NCBI GenBank assembly: GCA_946404295.1
Contig: CAMJDE010000097.1
Coordinates: 1 to 6,996, forward strand
Direction: 5' to 3'
Origin: an uncultured Clostridia bacterium
GTDB lineage: Bacteria > Bacillota > Clostridia > Oscillospirales > CAG-272
Length of the DNA stretch: 6,996 nt
Notes under the pieces: generated by a model
Told to the model about the DNA's origin: nothing
The model's database searches: none
What the model saw: the letters and a program-made list of their open reading frames with translations, nothing else
Translations under genes and position numbers: made by a program
In this document: positions 4,865 through 6,996 of the stretch, piece after piece
How the letters are laid out: every line of letters starts with the position of its first letter
How positions within the stretch are numbered: the stretch's first letter is position 1

Positions 4865-6996
4865 TCAGTCCGCCAGTTTGAAGTAGACCGCGGCGGGAAC
4901 GGTCACGCCCTCGGCGAGGGTAAGGGTCTTTGCGGCGGGATCCGCGACCGGCTCGACGTTGCGGACGAAGCCGTCGCCGCAGGTCCACTGCGGGTCGTCG
5001 ATCACGACGTAGACGTCTCCGGTCGCACCGGCAATATTCGCAATCGTCATATTGACGGACACCGTCTTCAGATCGACGTACTGGATTCCCTCGTACTCGA
5101 TCGCACCCTCAAACTCTCCGGTAGTCGTTCCCTTGCCGTTGGCAAAGAAGGTCGACGCACGGTTCGGAATCAAAGCGTAACTGGTACCCGACCATTTACT
5201 GCCGGTCCAATAGCCGCGGAGACTGGTCTCGATCTTCCAGACCTTGACGCCGTCGATATACAGTTCAGAGTAACCGGTGTAGTACGCCTTCAGTCCGTCC
5301 TTATCGGCTGCGAGAACCGGGTTTTCCGCGGTGTTCGCCACCGCTTCCGCGTGGAACCGGAAACCGATCCGGTGCCAGCCGTAGCCGCCGATCGCGGGGT
5401 AGGAGTCCGCCGTAACGGTCGAATCCATACTGCCCTTGTAGCTCGGCTGTCCATCGCCGAGGTCGTAGATGCAGTCGGACGCGGTCGCCATATAGGAAGT
5501 CCAGCTCGGTCCGTCTGCCCCGTGGCTGCCGTAAGCGTAGGTCTTGTTCACGTCAAAGTGACCGGCATACTCGCTCCATTCGGCGTCGTCGCGGGTGTAG
5601 AAGCCGTAGAGTTCGCAGGAGTTGAAGGCGGCAACCGTCAGCCGCGCGTTCGCGGTGTTGGCGAGCGATTCGGTCCAAAGGATCGAATACTCGAACCAGA
5701 GATCGTTGCCGTCGGGATCGTCCTGCGTCGGGAAGAAGTGCTTGTCGCCGCGGATCTCATCGATCGTCTTCGAGACGGTGAAGTTACCGCTCTCGGCGTC
5801 GTAGTAGTCGCCCTGCGGGTTTGCAGAGCAGAAGATCGCGGGCTCCCAGGTCAGGACGTCGTTTCTCGTCTGCTGATGGCAGACCGAGCACTCGGCTCTG
5901 TAGTACCCGTCCGGATCAAGGAGGGTCGGGACCTTCTCGTCCACGACCAGAACGTGCTTGGAAGCGTCCGCCGGGATCACCTCGACGGTCTCGGGAATGA
6001 TCTCGTGGCAGACCGAGCAGTGCTTGGACTTCGAGCCGGCGACGGAGCAGGTCTCCTCAAGGTCGATCGTGAACTCGTCTTCCGGCGTGTGTCCCAGCGC
6101 CGGGATTACGGCCACCGTCTCGGGAATGATCTCGTCACAGACGGTGCAATGGTAGGACTTCGAGCCGGGTGTCGTGCAGGTCGCAGGCGTATCAACCGTG
6201 TACTCGGTCGCCTGCGTATGGACGTGCACGACAACGGTCTGGAAGTAGACCGTTCCGGGAACCGTCACACCCTCGGCAAGGGTGATTTCCTTCGCTGCGG
6301 GATCCGCGACCGGTTCGACCTTGCGGACGAATCCGTCACCGCAGGTCCATTGCGGATCGTCGATCACGATATAGACGTCGCCCGTCGCACCGGCGATATT
6401 CGCGATCGTCATATTCACTCTGACCTTGTCGAGATCGACGTACTGAACGCCCTCGAACTCGATCGCGCCCTCAAACTCGCCGTCGGTCGTTCCCTTGCCG
6501 TTGGCAAAGAAGGTCGACGCACGGTTCGGAATCAGGGCGTAACTCTGACCGGACCACTTGTTTTCTTCCGCGTTCCAGTAACCGCGGAGGCTGGTCTCAA
6601 CCTGCCAGACTCTCACGCCGTCGATGTAGAGTTCGGAGTAGCCGGTGTAGTACGCTTTCAACCCGTCTTTGGTTGCGGCAATATTCGGATTCTCTTCGGT
6701 GCTTGCGACCGCTTCCGCATGGAACCGGAAACCGATGCGATGCCAGCCGTAGTTGCCGATCGCGGGGTAGGAAGCCGCCGTTGCCTCAGGATCCAGACTT
6801 CCCTTGTAAGTCGGGGCGTCGCCGGTTCTGGGCAGCAGAACGCAATCCCAGGGAGACGCCAGATACGAGGACCATTCAGCGTCTTCTTTGAAGGCGGCGT
6901 CCATCGTCTTACTGCCGTAAACGAAGGTTTTGTTCATATCGAAGTGCCCGCCGAACTCGTTCAGCGCCGCGTCGTCGCGGGTGTAGAAGCCGAAGA
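4865..6996 (-). CDS. Large modular secreted-type protein, C-terminal 709 residues (5' end outside window)
   Basis: The frame is open to the window edge and begins FGFYTRDDAALNEFGGHFDM, so the ATG at 6937 is internal. Counting from the edge, residues 1-251 are most of one LamG-like module, 255-385 are three ribbon-like repeats, and about 386-709 are a complete second module. Both modules share YGWHRIGFRFHAEAVA (82-97 and 538-553), YTGYSELYIDGVxVW, SYALIPNRASTFFANGKGTT, VxVNMTIANIAGATGDVY, IDDPQWTCGDGFVR and EPVADPAAK ... VYF. The ribbon repeats carry HCTVC, HCSVC and ECSVC pairs, each with EIIPE or a related sequence after it, typical of Clostridia surface-protein linkers; metal binding is inferred. 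The WHRIG/LYIDG core is related to that of the downstream 810-residue protein. No membrane anchor or sorting signal follows the last module, which ends FKLAD. The signal peptide and any catalytic domain would be outside the window. Binding of a glycan or surface ligand is inference only. Confidence 0.88.
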   Translation of the reverse strand, partial: FGFYTRDDAALNEFGGHFDMNKTFVYGSKTMDAAFKEDAEWSSYLASPWDCVLLPRTGDAPTYKGSLDPEATAASYPAIGNYGWHRIGFRFHAEAVASTEENPNIAATKDGLKAYYTGYSELYIDGVRVWQVETSLRGYWNAEENKWSGQSYALIPNRASTFFANGKGTTDGEFEGAIEFEGVQYVDLDKVRVNMTIANIAGATGDVYIVIDDPQWTCGDGFVRKVEPVADPAAKEITLAEGVTVPGTVYFQTVVVHVHTQATEYTVDTPATCTTPGSKSYHCTVCDEIIPETVAVIPALGHTPEDEFTIDLEETCSVAGSKSKHCSVCHEIIPETVEVIPADASKHVLVVDEKVPTLLDPDGYYRAECSVCHQQTRNDVLTWEPAIFCSANPQGDYYDAESGNFTVSKTIDEIRGDKHFFPTQDDPDGNDLWFEYSILWTESLANTANARLTVAAFNSCELYGFYTRDDAEWSEYAGHFDVNKTYAYGSHGADGPSWTSYMATASDCIYDLGDGQPSYKGSMDSTVTADSYPAIGGYGWHRIGFRFHAEAVANTAENPVLAADKDGLKAYYTGYSELYIDGVKVWKIETSLRGYWTGSKWSGTSYALIPNRASTFFANGKGTTTGEFEGAIEYEGIQYVDLKTVSVNMTIANIAGATGDVYVVIDDPQWTCGDGFVRNVEPVADPAAKTLTLAEGVTVPAAVYFKLAD
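4868..5600 (-). repeat. Downstream copy of the internal module repeat (period 1362 bp)
   Basis: This DNA is a diverged direct copy of 6230-6962, offset by 1362 bp (454 codons). The longest exact tract I found is 49 bp, at 5124-5172 and again at 6486-6534. Near-identity at DNA level in that tract points to recent duplication or continuing gene conversion, unlike the much more diverged modules of the 810-residue protein. Boundaries are approximate. Confidence 0.8.
5840..6228 (-). repeat. Three tandem CxxC ribbon-like repeats inside the 709-residue protein
   Basis: About 130 residues form three units of some 40 residues: one with PATCTTPGSKSYHCTVCDEI, one with EETCSVAGSKSKHCSVCHEI, and one with LDPDGYYRAECSVCHQQ. 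The first two are nearly parallel, each with a preceding Cys, then HCxxC, then IPETV and IPA. The third lacks the first Cys and the IPETV strand. The repeats link the two LamG-like modules. Confidence 0.75.
6230..6962 (-). repeat. Upstream copy of the internal module repeat
   Basis: Partner of the copy at 4868-5600. It encodes the first visible module, which diverges mainly near its N-terminal end (insertions around the SKTMDAAFKED segment) and in the segment with NAEENKWSG, where the other copy has the shorter TGSKWSG. Confidence 0.8.

Overview
The window looks like a GC-rich, Gram-positive-type Clostridia genome, probably a gut or rumen lineage. The basis is strong AAGGAG ribosome sites, a Clostridia/Bacteroidales-style PurC and PurF-like protein, a ZTP riboswitch, and secreted proteins built from CxxC-ribbon linkers and LamG-like modules. 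No rRNA, tRNA or transposase was seen. All supported genes lie on the minus strand, so transcription runs from high to low coordinates. There are two transcription units with a structured intergenic region between them.

Unit 1 (about 6996 to 1930) encodes secreted proteins. It begins with a large protein whose N-terminus lies beyond the window edge (4865-6996): two near-identical jelly-roll-like modules joined by three Cys-rich repeats. A hairpin-rich gap follows (4700-4864). Next is a complete 810-residue protein with a signal peptide, an N-terminal beta-rich domain and two more copies of the same module (2267-4699). Two tiny paralogous genes of 39 and 43 codons follow (2136-2255 and 1980-2111). 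The unit ends at a GC-rich stem-loop with a short T tract (1930-1969).

The intergenic region (about 1598-1930) holds the least ordinary structure in the window: five consecutive stem-loops of unrelated stem sequence, separated by a constant TCGATAT linker (1698-1841).

Unit 2 (1597 to 1) is a purine-biosynthesis operon. It has a sigma-A-type promoter, a leader whose motifs and pseudoknot match the ZTP (pfl) riboswitch, then purE, purC and the beginning of a PurF-like gene that lacks the usual catalytic Cys. PurE makes CAIR, PurC converts CAIR to SAICAR, and the riboswitch senses ZMP/ZTP, which derives from the AICAR made from SAICAR. The leader is therefore expected to raise expression when the pathway stalls at the folate-dependent step.

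The best candidates for undescribed biology are the TCGATAT hairpin array, the pair of small paralogous proteins behind the modular secreted protein, and the Cys-less PurF-like protein.
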